A stretch of DNA of 64,000 nucleotides from Lineus longissimus (GCF_910592395.1 NC_088312.1:11346001-11410000); one strand, 5' to 3'; counted from the stretch's first letter, positions 10,118-20,917 are shown. Made by a program: numbers and translations. Notes: generated by a model not told the origin, from the sequence alone.

Positions 10118-11242
10118 CCTGGAGTTTCTCAGGTGAAGGAGGCAGATTCTCACGACTGGTTCTGCAGTTTGTGTGGGAAATGTGGAAATGGCAAGGAGTC
10201 TTTCCGGCTGCATCTTAGGCTGTGTGCGCTAGAAAACAACAAGCAGATAACAGGTTCTGAAACAGACATTATGCAGTTTATGGTTCCGTTGGATTCTTGT
10301 AAATCACTAGTACAAAATGAATGCGTACCAGGCGTGTCTGATCGCGATCTGGTAACTACTATGTGTAATGAATTCGTGTCAGATAGTGACTTGGTAACCA
10401 CGTGTATGTGTGAATATTGCGGACTCGTGTTTGACAGTAAATCCGAATTAACAAACCATTGCATGGAACTCCATTCCGACACTAAGAGACACAGATGCGA
10501 ATTTTGCGGCTATACCTTCTCGAGCAAGCGTGCTTTGACAACGCATAAGAAAACACACGAGGAACCTCTGGGTTTCAAGTGTCAAATCTGCAGTAAAAGT
10601 TTCCGCACTTCTCGAGGATTATCCACGCATTTTGAACTAAAACACAAGATTTCAGGCTCTAATTATCAGTGTGAGGTCTGTCGCCTAAGTTTTCCAACTT
10701 TATGCAGTTGGAAGACTCATTCAAAAGCCCATCACCCGACGTCAGAATCGCCCATCACTTACAAGTGTGAGCTCTGTTGGCTAAGTTTTGCTAATTCTCA
10801 GGAATTGTCCTCGCACATGGAACAAAGACATGGTTATTTTATGTGTGAAGTGTGTCGGTTAAGCTTTTCTACTTCTCAGGGATTATCCTCACATTTGGAA
10901 CAAAAACATGGCAATTATAAGTGTGAACTCTGTCTGCAAAGTTTCGATACTTTGCGTAGTTTGAAGAATCATTTAAAATCACATGATCCAATATCGGAAT
11001 CTTATAAGTGTGAGGTGTGTGAACGTAATTTCAGTAGCACCGCTGGTTTGAAGGTTCATTCCAAATCACATGAAACGTGTAAAGTGCATAAATGTCGACA
11101 GTGTGGACAGGTATTTGATGACGAAGGCGATTTGCTTACTCATGCAATGACGCATCATAATGCTCCTTGTCGATGTCTACATTGTGGACTATGTTTTAGC
11201 AACGAATACAGTTTAGTTTTGCATCTACGGAAACACACATAG
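10118..11242 (+). CDS. Gene A terminal exon A3: eleven C2H2 fingers
   Basis: Acceptor TTGCCTTTTCAG at 10117; open in phase 0, 374 residues, and the longest terminal exon. The first finger is C2HC (WFCSLCGKCG...LHLRLC), followed by a 50-residue spacer and ten more fingers: CMCEYCGLVF, HRCEFCGYTF, FKCQICSKSF, YQCEVCRLSF, YKCELCWLSF, FMCEVCRLSF, YKCELCLQSF, YKCEVCERNF, HKCRQCGQVF and CRCLHCGLCF. Several fingers are near-duplicates (RLSF/WLSF types, ending LSSHxEQxH), indicating recent internal finger amplification. Linkers are irregular, not TGEKP. The stop comes right after the last histidine (HLRKHT). Confidence 0.9.
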   Translation, partial: PGVSQVKEADSHDWFCSLCGKCGNGKESFRLHLRLCALENNKQITGSETDIMQFMVPLDSCKSLVQNECVPGVSDRDLVTTMCNEFVSDSDLVTTCMCEYCGLVFDSKSELTNHCMELHSDTKRHRCEFCGYTFSSKRALTTHKKTHEEPLGFKCQICSKSFRTSRGLSTHFELKHKISGSNYQCEVCRLSFPTLCSWKTHSKAHHPTSESPITYKCELCWLSFANSQELSSHMEQRHGYFMCEVCRLSFSTSQGLSSHLEQKHGNYKCELCLQSFDTLRSLKNHLKSHDPISESYKCEVCERNFSSTAGLKVHSKSHETCKVHKCRQCGQVFDDEGDLLTHAMTHHNAPCRCLHCGLCFSNEYSLVLHLRKHT

Positions 11243-11995
11243 CACAAGTTCTCATGTAGCGCAAATGTTTGACTCGGAAAAATCGCTGCCTGACAGTTTT
11301 TCAGTAGTACATGCAGTTTGCATTTGTTTCTCTATGTACAGCATCAATGTAGAAATCGAGGAGAGATATTCCCTCGTGAAATGGATTTGTTTCCCGATGC
11401 CCGATGCAATCGAATGATCTCTTTAGATGAGTCCCCATAAAAGGCTCAAGCATTTCTGGTTTTACACTACAGTGTTGGTAGTGCATTGAAGCTTCAACAT
11501 GTGAAGCGTTCACTTTATTTGGATACAAGCTTTTGCACTTCAAATTCAAACAATGTTTTCTTTTGTTTAGTGAGTTTTAAAAGGAGCCCATATAGGGTTA
11601 AAATTGGTAGTCTTCATGTGAATAATACAGCTGATGACATACTCATGTTTGATTTGTGCTTTATTTACACAGAAAAGCATGCTGTGTAGTAGCTCAATCA
11701 AAAGCTTTTATACAACTTATCAAGGATGTACGCAGTCTATGTAGCGTACAGACACAACTTGCTAATATCAATGTTGGCATGTAAAATTACCCACACTAGA
11801 AATGTCATATAAGGTATCGCAATGAACTAATTTTCGAATGCGCGTATAAATGATATCAAATTATTTTTAATTCAAGTAGTTAAATATTTAAACTGATTTG
11901 TTTTCACCGAAACTCCCCCTCCTAAATGGAATATGTGATATGTAGAATTTACGACCCCCATGTTCATACACAGGAATCCACTTATTGGTCAATAA

Positions 11996-12084
11996 TGTCA
12001 TAACCTCCCTATTAAGGACACCTCTCTAATACGGACACCAATGCCCAGTCCCATGAGTGTCCGCAATAGAGAGGTTCTACTGTA
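11996..12084. mobile_element. Truncated ACAGTAGAACC-family element
   Basis: CTCCCTATTAAGGACACC near 12005 and the right end GAGGTTCTACTGT near 12083 match the family. The left terminus is degraded. Confidence 0.7.
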
Positions 12085-12117
12085 TATATTAAACATACGT
12101 ATTACTGTATTATGTAT

Positions 12118-12222
12118 TGTTTGTTCTGTGAAGACTTCTCCCCAGGCCAGTTAGCCCACAACTGCCATGTGAAGGCCACTGGATATCAAGCGGCTACAGC
12201 CACTGGGAGCACTTTAAAATGA
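12118..12222 (+). pseudogene. Possible remnant of a zinc-finger terminal exon
   Basis: One frame reads CLFCEDFSPGQLAHNCHVKA and stays open to TGA at 12220-12222. This has C-x2-C, then L-x-H-x3-H spacing like a finger missing a few residues. It lies directly after a truncated inverted-repeat element, which may have removed its 5' part. The match is short and could be chance. Confidence 0.3.
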
Positions 12223-12592
12223 CATGCTCAAGAAGGATTTTGCATGGGATTTCAATATCGCTTTGAATTCAGTTCATGTTCACCGAAAATAATCAGGGGG
12301 ACGGGGATACAACCATTTTTCGCCCCGTACATTTCACTTTACTCTGCAGTAGCATGCATACAATGGCACCAGAATTCAGGAATAGGAATCGCCAATCATT
12401 CGGTAGATATCAAACATATTGCACGTGGAATTTTTCTTTTCTCCCTGATAACGCTCTATTTAGGTATTTTGGTGTCTTCTTTCGAATGAAGGGATTTCAA
12501 CTTCGTTCAAAAATCTTTTCAGACGAATATGAAATAGGTGCGCAGTGGCATTCCCATTCCTGAAACTGACCAGTACTGTTTTACATTTTCAG

Positions 12593-12985
12593 CCCTACAC
12601 TGCACTCTCCCTGAACTTCCCAAACATGAAAGTGCGCGCATGGTCTTGTTCCGATTGCGGTCGGCTCTGTAATAGCAAGAAAAAGCTGGATATCCACCGC
12701 AGGATGCATACGGGAGAGAAACCTTACAAGTGCACCTTTTGTAAATGTTGGTTCTCACAGGAATGCAACATGAAAAAACACATTCAACGACAGCATGGCC
12801 CACAAGCTTTGGACAATTTGGCCAAAATAGAGCATTTCGGGTCGTCTGATTATGACTGGCCTCCCATGGCTGCATCGCAGGAGAGTGTTGAATGCGAACT
12901 CTGCCACGAAATATTTTTCGATGCTGAAGTGTTCCATCAGCACATGACAGTAGTTCACCAGAGAGTGCTGTTGACCACAACTTAA
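12593..12985 (+). CDS. Gene A terminal exon A4: three C2H2 fingers
   Basis: Acceptor TTTTACATTTTCAG at 12592; open in phase 0 for 130 residues. Fingers: WSCSDCGRLCNSKKKLDIHRRMH, TGEKP linker, YKCTFCKCWFSQECNMKKHIQRQH, then a 33-residue spacer and VECELCHEIFFDAEVFHQHMTVVH. The third finger is isolated and less canonical. The tail ends LLTTT. Confidence 0.87.
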   Translation, partial: PYTALSLNFPNMKVRAWSCSDCGRLCNSKKKLDIHRRMHTGEKPYKCTFCKCWFSQECNMKKHIQRQHGPQALDNLAKIEHFGSSDYDWPPMAASQESVECELCHEIFFDAEVFHQHMTVVHQRVLLTTT

Positions 12986-14797
12986 CAGAATTGAGGGCTC
13001 TGTCATCAGACACAGCCTCTTGATTTCTTGCCTACACTGACGATCGTCCTGTACCGCAACAGCGCAGTTCCCTTTCCCTGTGAAAGTGTTACTACCTGTT
13101 CTTCTAAAGGATCTTCTAAACACGTTCGCTGCTGAGCTACGAATATACTCGAAAGCTGGTTCCTGCTCCATTGCCGAGGTACGAGTATATTCGGAGCAGT
13201 CTATGCAATATTCCATGTATTGCAAATGACTGGCAAGGGTGAATACGCTTCCGTTCTGTAAAGTATCATGGGATATACATTTATTCTAGTGTGTTTATTA
13301 TGCACTAGGTGTGCTCTAGGCTCATGGCCTACACTCGTGGTGTGGCAGTGGAGCAAAACGCAAAACCTGGTTAATGGCGGTGCGCTCAAAAAAATGGGGC
13401 GGCAGTGAACGAGTTAAAATGCTTTGAAGCTGAAAGAGTCAAAAATACTCTCCCTTCACGCCCCTTTCCTCCCGAAGTGAAAGAAGTGCCTGTTCCGTCT
13501 GCTTCAAGTTGTTACCTTGGAAACCGAGAGGAAACAAATAGCCGACAAAGAAGATACACAGTAGAACCTCTCTATTAAGGACACCCTCTGGACTGACAAG
13601 TGCTGTCCTTGATAGAGAGGTGTCCTGACAAGAGAGATCAAAATGAATGGAAACAACCAATTTGGGACCAAAACTAGTGTCCTTAATAGAGAGGTGTCTG
13701 CTAAGAGAGGTTCCACTGTACGTCTTTTGAACCCTTCCTCCCCGAAGACAAAAATGGTTTTTCAGCTTCCTTGTATTTTGATAAGATCCCTTTAGTGATA
13801 TGACACCGGTGTCATTGAACCTATCCCTCTTGTCCTGAGGGTGTACATTTCCTATTCCTACCAGAAGATGTCTTCAAGAAGACATTTCTGAAGGGATGCA
13901 ACAACTACTGATTGAGTTCGTTGATTCAGTTTAATATGAAGTCAGTATTTACGTGATTGCACACGGACTACAATACTATTGTTGTAATGATTATGACAAC
14001 AAAGGACGAATCAATAAAATAATTTACATGTAATTTGCTTTCATCTTTCAAATCGTCTTTTACTTGATGAGTGAAGTGCACTACTAAAGATGAGTCACCC
14101 TCAGATATCCAAGCCATTCCCACCACTTTCCAAGTCCAATCGATCAGATTTTCCCTTGATTTCTCAGCCCCAATCTTGCCCGGTTCTCCTGCATTACCAG
14201 TAGTACTGTATACTACACTCATAGTTGCATTAGACAGGTACACTTGACAGTACCATTACATCTGAGTGTTTCCATGGTTACGTGTTGTTAATGGTCCTCA
14301 TTATTTATGTGGGTATGTGTATTCAAGACACTAGAGCAGTACTGTTGTGTAGGAGGTACGTGTACTTTCTTGATTCACTGGCAGTTCCCTATTAACCCCT
14401 TGAAGTACAAAAGATATCAAAAAGAATATAGATATCAGAAAGTTTTGCATGGATAGATTCCAGGAAGAAAAAAAAGGGATGCAAGTCAATAATGGCAAAA
14501 AAACAATATCAGTCTGAATATCCTGGACCACTACCTACTGTATTATAATTATCAAACTTTGGGAGCATATAGTCCGAGTGTGTAACATGATAAGGCATCC
14601 GAAAACCAGAGATAATTTTATTTCAGACTTGATAATCCGAGGGGTGGGGGATAAGGTTGGCTGCCCATTTCAGATGAAAGTGATGTAAAGCCTTGAACTT
14701 ATTTTGTAGATTCAATTACTGCATTGAGAAGTTAGAAGAAAAACCCCTACGTTATTTTGGTACTGGCAATTGAACCAACCAATTTTTGTTTTTGCAG
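12986..14797 (+). other. A4 3' UTR and intron before A5
   Basis: Non-coding. It contains the inverted-repeat element at 13555-13720 and a candidate AATAAA at 14013-14018; otherwise nothing recognisable. Confidence 0.5.
13555..13720. mobile_element. ACAGTAGAACC-family inverted-repeat element
   Basis: Begins ACAGTAGAACCTCTCTATT and ends AGGTTCCACTGT; inverted internal runs AGGACACC / GGTGTCC. It is a complete copy of the family described at 9787. Confidence 0.85.
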
Positions 14798-15340
14798 TTG
14801 ACAAAGGGGATGAAATATAGAACTGATACGATACCCAAGGATATTGAGGGCCCGCCATTCAAGTGTCATATCTGTGATCATGAGAGCACCGCCAAGCACG
14901 GCTTGATAGCCCACATGAGGAGGCACACGGGAGAAAAGCCATTCACGTGTCACATCTGCCACAAGGCATTCTCACAAAGTTCAACGCTCTATACGCATTT
15001 CAATATCCACACTGGCGATCGACCTTTTAAATGTTCCATTTGCGAGAAATCGTTCTCGCAGAGCTCGGCACAGAAGCGTCACATTCGTACACACGCTGGC
15101 GAGCGCCCGTTCAAGTGTTGTTTATGCATGAAGTTATTCAGCAGACGTTCAACAATGGGGGTTCATTTCCTCCACGCGCATGGCATCGAAATGAGCGAGG
15201 AACACGTACGGTTGAGCTCACTTGACCAGGTTGAACTGGTCTGTCCCAGACCCACCGGGGCCAGTGAACAATCTAGTGCTAGAGATCCGGGCAGTCAACG
15301 CACTGAAACTTGTGACAATCCATTCAGCTATCTTCATTAG
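14798..15340 (+). CDS. Gene A terminal exon A5: four C2H2 fingers with TGEKP-type linkers
   Basis: Acceptor TTTGTTTTTGCAG at 14797; open in phase 0, 180 residues. Fingers: FKCHICDHESTAKHGLIAHMRRH, FTCHICHKAFSQSSTLYTHFNIH, FKCSICEKSFSQSSAQKRHIRTH and FKCCLCMKLFSRRSTMGVHFLHAH. Linkers are TGEKP, TGDRP and AGERP, so the fingers are spaced for classical contiguous DNA binding. A 50-residue Ser/Thr/Glu-rich tail follows. This is the most canonical DNA-binding exon of gene A. Confidence 0.9.
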   Translation: MTKGMKYRTDTIPKDIEGPPFKCHICDHESTAKHGLIAHMRRHTGEKPFTCHICHKAFSQSSTLYTHFNIHTGDRPFKCSICEKSFSQSSAQKRHIRTHAGERPFKCCLCMKLFSRRSTMGVHFLHAHGIEMSEEHVRLSSLDQVELVCPRPTGASEQSSARDPGSQRTETCDNPFSYLH

Positions 15341-16316
15341 ACATGATGAGACATTCTGCCACTTGCTTTGAACAATGAAGGTCTTGATTTTGTATGGTGT
15401 CCTGTGGACAACCTACTGTGACATCTTCCATCGGAAACCATTAATGCCCACATGTCTCGGTGTCTTCTCGTTTGCTATCATTGGGGGAAAAAGTAATCAT
15501 TTGTGAGTTATCGTTGAACATAGGTGGCAGCAGCTCCTAGTCCAGTCAAGCACTGACAACTCAAACTGCACAGGTCATTCTTCACACCCATGGACTTGGG
15601 CAGTTTTAGCTCTCAGTTCCTGGTTGTGTCTTCAACTTGCCAAGTCACATTTTCTCATATAATACAAGGACTTCTGTACATTCGATCTCTCTTCTGAACT
15701 GTGAGTTCTTGGAATAAGAACCAGTGCTCATTACAGTTGCTCTACATGTGGCTGTACCGACTGCATCCTGACTCTCATGCGTTAGCGTCACCACTAACGA
15801 GCGCTGGATGAGTGATTTAGCGATCTCAAAACATCGCGGGTCAAGATGTACTAGCTGTTGCAATATAATTTATTATATTCTACATTGTATTTGTCCTCAA
15901 AATATAGATAAAGGTTTCAGTCATATTGATGTTATGGTGTGATTCATGGACCTGGTAGTGTTAGTGATTTTCACTTCCATTCACTTGCAGTATATAAAAA
16001 AAAAAATCAATTGATTTATTGATGAATAAAAATGTATTCCTTCAAAGACCAGTACCATGTGACATGGCATGTAGTCCTTTAAAGACCAGTACCATATGTG
16101 ACATGTCATGGCGTCAACTTGTTTTAACTTTTTTTCAGGGACAGCTTGGAATTCAGTGAAAAACGAAACAGGATAGATTATGCATGCGGACGCAACTAAC
16201 ACTTGTCTTGATAAACCATTTGAAAGAGTTGAGAAAGAATTTCGATCGATAATCTCCCAATACTAACCTAAACATGCCAATCAACACAGCTTACATCCTG
16301 ACTTCCTATTTTCCAG
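15341..16316 (+). other. A5 3' UTR and intron before A6
   Basis: Non-coding. 15763-15850 shares sequence with 23411-23560 (CTGACTCTCATGCGTT, GCGTCACCACTA, GGGTCAAGATG), which lies upstream of the decayed exon at 23605; this hints at a duplicated module. Two local direct repeats (AAAGACCAGTACCAT) occur at 16045 and 16081. AATAAA is at 16025-16030. Confidence 0.5.
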
Positions 16317-16685
16317 CTGATCTACAGCGCGCTAGAGACCCAGGACGATGATGAAAACTCGGATCCACCTGTGCATTTTGCGGCGGCAGAAAACACGTGC
16401 AGGATTTGCGGAAAGTGGTTCAAGTTCCCAAATAGTTTACTTGTACATTTGCGAGAGCATGACCATGACCAGACTAAACGTCCACTCGACCTTGCAAAAC
16501 GTCCGTATAAATGTCCAGTTTGTAATAAAGGATTTACGCAGAAGTCCCCTATTAAAGCTCACATGCGGATACATACCGGAGAGAAACCGTACCAGTGTTT
16601 GAAATGCGGCAAAAGGTTCCGCCAGAGTAGTACCCTGTTACGCCACCAGAGGGACTCCTGTTTGTACCGAGCTGATAAGGATTAG
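16317..16685 (+). CDS. Gene A terminal exon A6: three C2H2-type fingers
   Basis: Acceptor TTCCTATTTTCCAG at 16316; open in phase 0, 122 residues. It opens with an acidic stretch (ETQDDDENSD). Fingers: TCRICGKWFKFPNSLLVHLREH, a 14-residue spacer, YKCPVCNKGFTQKSPIKAHMRIH, TGEKP, then YQCLKCGKRFRQSSTLLRHQRDSC, whose last ligand is C (C2HC). AATAAA follows the stop at once (16692-16697), supporting use as a last exon. Confidence 0.9.
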   Translation: MIYSALETQDDDENSDPPVHFAAAENTCRICGKWFKFPNSLLVHLREHDHDQTKRPLDLAKRPYKCPVCNKGFTQKSPIKAHMRIHTGEKPYQCLKCGKRFRQSSTLLRHQRDSCLYRADKD

Positions 16686-18606
16686 CCAGTTAATAAAACG
16701 CCTCACAGAGAAACTGTTTGTTTCTGATGAGATTAGTGTGCACTATATGAAAGCTAAAAATTCCAGTTTGCAAGACACGCAACAATCTTGATAACGATTG
16801 AGAGAAGTGTCTACAGAGAACTCAGTAGGGTCCTGATATGTCATCAAGGAAAGTCATTCATATTTTTTTATGTGTTGATATTCAGATAAGGATTGCCTCT
16901 GATTTTGGATATTTTTTCCAAATTTGTACGGTGCAAAATGATTATTGGTAGCTAGTATTTTTTTCTGAATTCTAAAAACCAAAGTGAGATTATAATGGAG
17001 TGTTTTTGTTTGTTTTAGCAAAGTGAAAAATTTGATTTGTAACTTAAAAGAACTGATGAGGACAACGGCCACTTGGCTATGTGTAATCTGTGAAACTGCT
17101 GAGTGCAAATTTAATTTCACCAAAGTATATGAAATAGGCTTGAAGTAGAGTCATTGTTGGATGATTGTAGATTAATTGTTTGTGAAAATGTCTTTTCAAT
17201 CTAGAACATTGAAGATTAACTGTACAGACATATAGCTGTAGAATATAGATGTAGAAATATTTTAAACACCATTAAATGTGCAATTTTGTAAAGTAACGAT
17301 GGCTCTGATTAGCTTAGTATGCAATTTATGATGTTCTTGTGATCCCATTACGCCATATTGAACACAGCCTTTGAAGCCAAAATGATGAGGTTGTAAAACC
17401 GTCAGTACAATGTCACTATTCCTTATAACTTGGAATAGAAAGTGAGTACAATGTCACTATTCCTTATAACTTGGAATAGCAAGTGACATGTCGAAAACTA
17501 TACATGCGACAGCAATGCATCACCTAAAACATCTTGTCATCATTTGTCTTTCCAAAACCATGTGTTGGCCATGGCAGCACTGGTTCAAGGTTCAGCCACT
17601 ACCACTTCCATGCCGATCTTCCGTCGTTACGCGTATATCCATCCTTCACCGCCGATAAACTCCCCCCTGATCGGCCGTCAGAAGGGCTGTTACTTTATCG
17701 GTAGTGTCCCTGCATTCCCTTCCTTTCCCAGGCGTCCATGTCGCAACAACACTAACATTACACTCACTCGTGGTTGTCACACGAGACACGCACTGAAAGA
17801 TATCAGAATGGAAGACCAGGTGTTCAATGAGTAAGAGTTCCAGGGATGCTGACCTGACCCAAATGCACACTGCATGTTGTATAGAAGAAGGGTAACCTGA
17901 TTCTGAGGTTGGCACTATCAATTCAGGCCATCATTCAATTACTTTGTGTCGAGCAATTTCATTGGCTACCTGTTTATTTGTATGTGTCTGACGGACTTCC
18001 CACCCTATTGTGTCAGCGGTGAAAGGAGGAGACTTTAGGATTGGCATTCACTGCCGGTAAGTCGGCATGGGATTAATGCCAAATGTGCGCTCCATGGTTC
18101 CTACAGAAAGGTTTCTGGATTTGGCAGGGAAGTGAATCAAGACGGTACAGTTGTACAGTATATAAGCATTGTATGAATACGGACTTACATTTCGTTTGAT
18201 TTCAACGCTGGTTGTCTCTCTACGACACTGGAACCCGATTGTTGCTGAAGTAGTGTTTTTGCCATAGCTCTTTTTTGGGGGGCTGGTGGTCTTGGTTTCC
18301 TTGAACCCTTGAAATTCATTTTGTGTATACTTTGCTGTTTATTGGATGGGTCTGAAGCCAGTTTTGAATGGCTACACTGTATATCAGTCTAGAGTCTTTG
18401 AAATCCCTATTATGGCCATGTGAAGATTCTGTATCCATGGTCCCTATAAATTGGTGACGACCCCCAGAGACTAATGTCTAGTTTTGAAGAATGTTCTTTG
18501 ACTATACATGTTAATTATTTGGTTCCATTATATTTCAGGGCAGCTTCCGAGAGAGCAACATTTTCATAAGAAGAGTTTATCTATGTTGCCTCACTTATAT
18601 TTCCAG
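16686..18606 (+). other. A6 3' UTR and intron before A7
   Basis: Non-coding. It holds a tandem pair of about 40-base copies at 17411-17487 (GTACAATGTCACTATTCC repeated) and the dispersed repeat at 17636-18115. Confidence 0.55.
17636..18115. repeat. Dispersed ~480-bp repeat (copy 1)
   Basis: CTGATCGGCCGTCAGAAGGG, AGTAACAG in inverse, ACACGAGACACGCACTGAAAG, CAGGTGTTCAATGAGTAA and AAGTCGGCATGG all recur in reverse orientation at 32895-33365. Open frames inside it are not gene-like. It is probably a transposable element of unknown class. Confidence 0.75.
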
Positions 18607-18912
18607 TTGGTGTCTGCCGGCATTGAGGAATGTGATGGGTCCTTGATCACTTGTCCGGTCTGTCACCTCAACTTCAACAACATGGCCCTCTTCCGCATAC
18701 ACCGAGCCCGACACTTCACCGAGATATCAAAGAAAAATAAATGCGGCCAGTGTGGGATGGAGTTTTCCCGCCGATGGTCATTGTCGAGACATATGATGAC
18801 GCATACTAATGAAAGACCTTATAGATGTGACATTTGCGGGAAACGATACATTCAGTTAGGCAATTTGAAATCTCATGAAAAATCAGTGCATGGACAGACA
18901 TGGGTAGGGTAG
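18607..18912 (+). CDS. Gene A terminal exon A7: three C2H2 fingers
   Basis: The acceptor TATATTTCCAG at 18606 gives phase 0 and 101 residues. An earlier AG at 18538 would put the frame into a stop, so the later site is chosen. Fingers: ITCPVCHLNFNNMALFRIHRARH, NKCGQCGMEFSRRWSLSRHMMTH and YRCDICGKRYIQLGNLKSHEKSVH; the last two are joined by TNERP. AATAAA at 18950-18955, about 38 bases after the stop, supports a last exon. A decayed duplicate lies about 800 bases downstream. Confidence 0.9.
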   Translation: MVSAGIEECDGSLITCPVCHLNFNNMALFRIHRARHFTEISKKNKCGQCGMEFSRRWSLSRHMMTHTNERPYRCDICGKRYIQLGNLKSHEKSVHGQTWVG

Positions 18913-18977
18913 AGATCGTTTTCAGTACATTCAGTCAACTGTTGTGGTGAATAAAATGTGTTTTAAGACGCAATCAT

Positions 18978-19578
18978 GGGTGAGGTCAAAGGTCTAAGAT
19001 AACACAAGTGTCAGGGTTAGTGTTTGTGTTAACTGGAGCCAGAAAAAATATGGTTGAAGTAAACACTGGGTAAACACTGAGTTCACTATAAGTTAACACT
19101 CGGTCAACACTGAGTTAACTCCAGCCGTCTCTAGCATTTCAAAATGTGTTATAATCTGCGGTTGCGTCCTCCAAGTCTTGTTCGATCAGACAGAGACTTG
19201 CTTGTAAAGTGGTTCTTCTGAAGATGGGTGGTCCTTTGGAAATTTTCATGGCGAAAACCAGCCACAGCTTGAATCATTGGTCTGAAAACATTACTGCCTA
19301 GTTAACTCTGAAACTTGACCTCAAAAGTGTTAACTCAGAGTTAACCTCTAAGGGTTAGTGTTAGCCTAATGCAATTCGTAATACAAATTTGTCTGAATAA
19401 CTCCCGATGCTCTGGTTAACTCAGAGTTAACTCTGGGTTAACACTAACTCCAGTTCCGAGAAGTGTTAACTTCGGGTTAACTCGGGGTAACTCAACACTT
19501 TGTCAAGGGGACAAATGGGGTTAGTGTTTAATAGTGTTAGTGTAAACTCTGAGTTTACTTATTCTTTTTACCTCACCC
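18978..19578. mobile_element. Foldback element dense in GTTAAC motifs
   Basis: Ends are inverted: GGGTGAGGTCAAA at the left, TTTTTACCTCACCC at the right. The interior is an unusual array of GTTAAC / AGAGTTAACTCT-like palindromes and GTTAGTGTT / AACACTAAC runs in both orientations. There is no coding capacity. Confidence 0.75.
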
Positions 19579-19714
19579 GTTGTAGAATATAATTATTTGG
19601 ATAATAATATGTAAAAATTTTCAAGGAGCCCTCATGTACGTCACTGATGCATGCGGCAGAACACTTTACTATTAAAGTACACTGTTACTTAATGAATTCT
19701 TATGTAAAGAGTAT

Positions 19715-20035
19715 CAAATATGGTATGTAGTCTTCCACCGATGGTCTTTGTCCTGACGCATGATGATCAATACTAATGGAAAAACATATACAAATGTACA
19801 ATAAAACCATTCACTTTAGTGTCACCCTGAGGGCTGACAAGTGCTGTCCTTGATAGAGAGGTGTCCTGATTAGAGAGGTCAAATTGAATGGAAACAACCA
19901 ATTTGGGACCAAAGTTAGTGTCCTTAATAGAGAGGGTGTCCTTAATAGAGAGGTTCTACTGTAAATGTGGTGTTTGTGGAAAATGGTACAATCAGTTTGT
20001 CAATATGAAATCTCCTGAAAATCAGTGCAGGGCAT
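19715..20035 (+). pseudogene. Decayed duplicate of terminal exon A7, split by an inserted element
   Basis: CACCGATGGTCTTTGTCCTG, ATGATGATCAATACTAATG and ATATACAAATGT match A7 (CGCCGATGGTCATTGTCGAG, ATGATGACGCATACTAATG). After the inserted element the match resumes with AAATGTGGTGTTTGTGGAAA and CAATATGAAATCTCCTGAAA against the A7 finger 3. The frame is broken by indels and by the insertion at 19798-19962. Confidence 0.85.
19798..19962. mobile_element. ACAGTAGAACC-family element inserted in the A7 pseudo-exon
   Basis: Left end ACAATAAAACC (mutated), right end GGTTCTACTGT. The flanking AAATGT is present on both sides (19792-19797 and 19963-19968), consistent with a 6-base target duplication inside the finger codons for Y-K-C. 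Confidence 0.8.
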
Positions 20036-20917
20036 TGCCTTTGAGTTTGACCGACTTCTAGCATTGCCGCACGTCACTGGAGTTGGTAGCCTCGCACTCG
20101 TTCCCTTGAAAATCATACCAGTAATGGTTACAATGAGATGTATTGAATAGTTGGCACCAATAGCCATCAGAATGTGTTGTTACAGAGTTCAGTGTTGTGA
20201 TTAGGAAGATGCTATACATGCTTCCCGAAATTGGTGGCTTGCATTGGAACTAACTTTTCCCCCTTGTCCGTCATCAAAGGCATTCAAGTGTGTTGGTCAA
20301 CCATGACTATCTCCTTTGTCCCTCCACCATAAGGCCTAGTTTCCCCTTATGACATCACTATTTCGGACACCAGCGCCCCATTTCTGGAAAGGTGTATACC
20401 GGGGCTAAGTCACATTTTGACAGAATTAAGTTAGTAACTTTTTCTAACACTAGATGGCCCTCCGCACATTTTCTGCACAAGTTTCAGCATGTAGTGAAGT
20501 GTATAAAATAAACTATTGGCACTAGAATGTACTATTTTAAGGGCCGTGGAAATAAATAAATTCAGTGTTTTTGCCATTTTTCTCAAAATGGACAAAATGT
20601 GACTTGACCCCCCTTATGGCATTTGGTTCCTCACTTGTGAGTGTTACAATTAGGATTAAAATTGTAGACTCTATGTGAAAAAAATAATATATTCATCTGT
20701 ATATCTATTGTAAGTTGTGAACAATGAACTGTCAATAAATTTGTCCGTGGTGTATTTTTGGTGATAATGGTATACTCTAGATCCATTATTCTGTGATCAT
20801 CAGATGGATACTGTTAGGTCTATCTTGTTTTCCTGCTTGCTTTTCTTTCATACCGAAGTGAGGTACTGGTTATCTCACCAAACACAGAGACTGTGGAACT
20901 AAAATGGAGCCAGAACC

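Larger units (their letters stand above)
11243..12592 (+). other. A3 3' UTR and intron before A4
   Basis: Non-coding except for a possible finger remnant at 12118-12222 and the truncated ACAGTAGAACC-family element at 11996-12084. Confidence 0.55.
3724..18912 (+). other. Gene A: coiled-coil protein with alternative DNA-binding terminal exons (locus span)
   Basis: Gene model: shared exon 1 (3748-4407 coding), shared exon 2 (4751-5305), then seven alternative terminal exons at 7654-8025, 8448-9104, 10118-11242, 12593-12985, 14798-15340, 16317-16685 and 18607-18912. Each terminal exon follows a pyrimidine-rich AG acceptor, is open in phase 0, carries C2H2 fingers and ends in its own stop. Exon 2 ends in a phase-0 GT donor, so each terminal exon can join it directly. 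The shared part is 405 aa; isoforms would run from about 506 to 779 aa. I infer a nuclear transcription regulator that dimerises through the shared part and takes its DNA specificity from the chosen terminal exon. The arrangement parallels lola and mod(mdg4), but the N-terminus is not BTB. Alternatively, some terminal exons could be spliced in series from separate promoters; RNA evidence is needed to choose. Confidence 0.8.

Noticed and set aside
18539-18606. Earlier acceptor (18538) for terminal exon A7
   Set aside because: Joining there in phase 0 meets a TGA before the fingers; the acceptor at 18606 gives an open frame.
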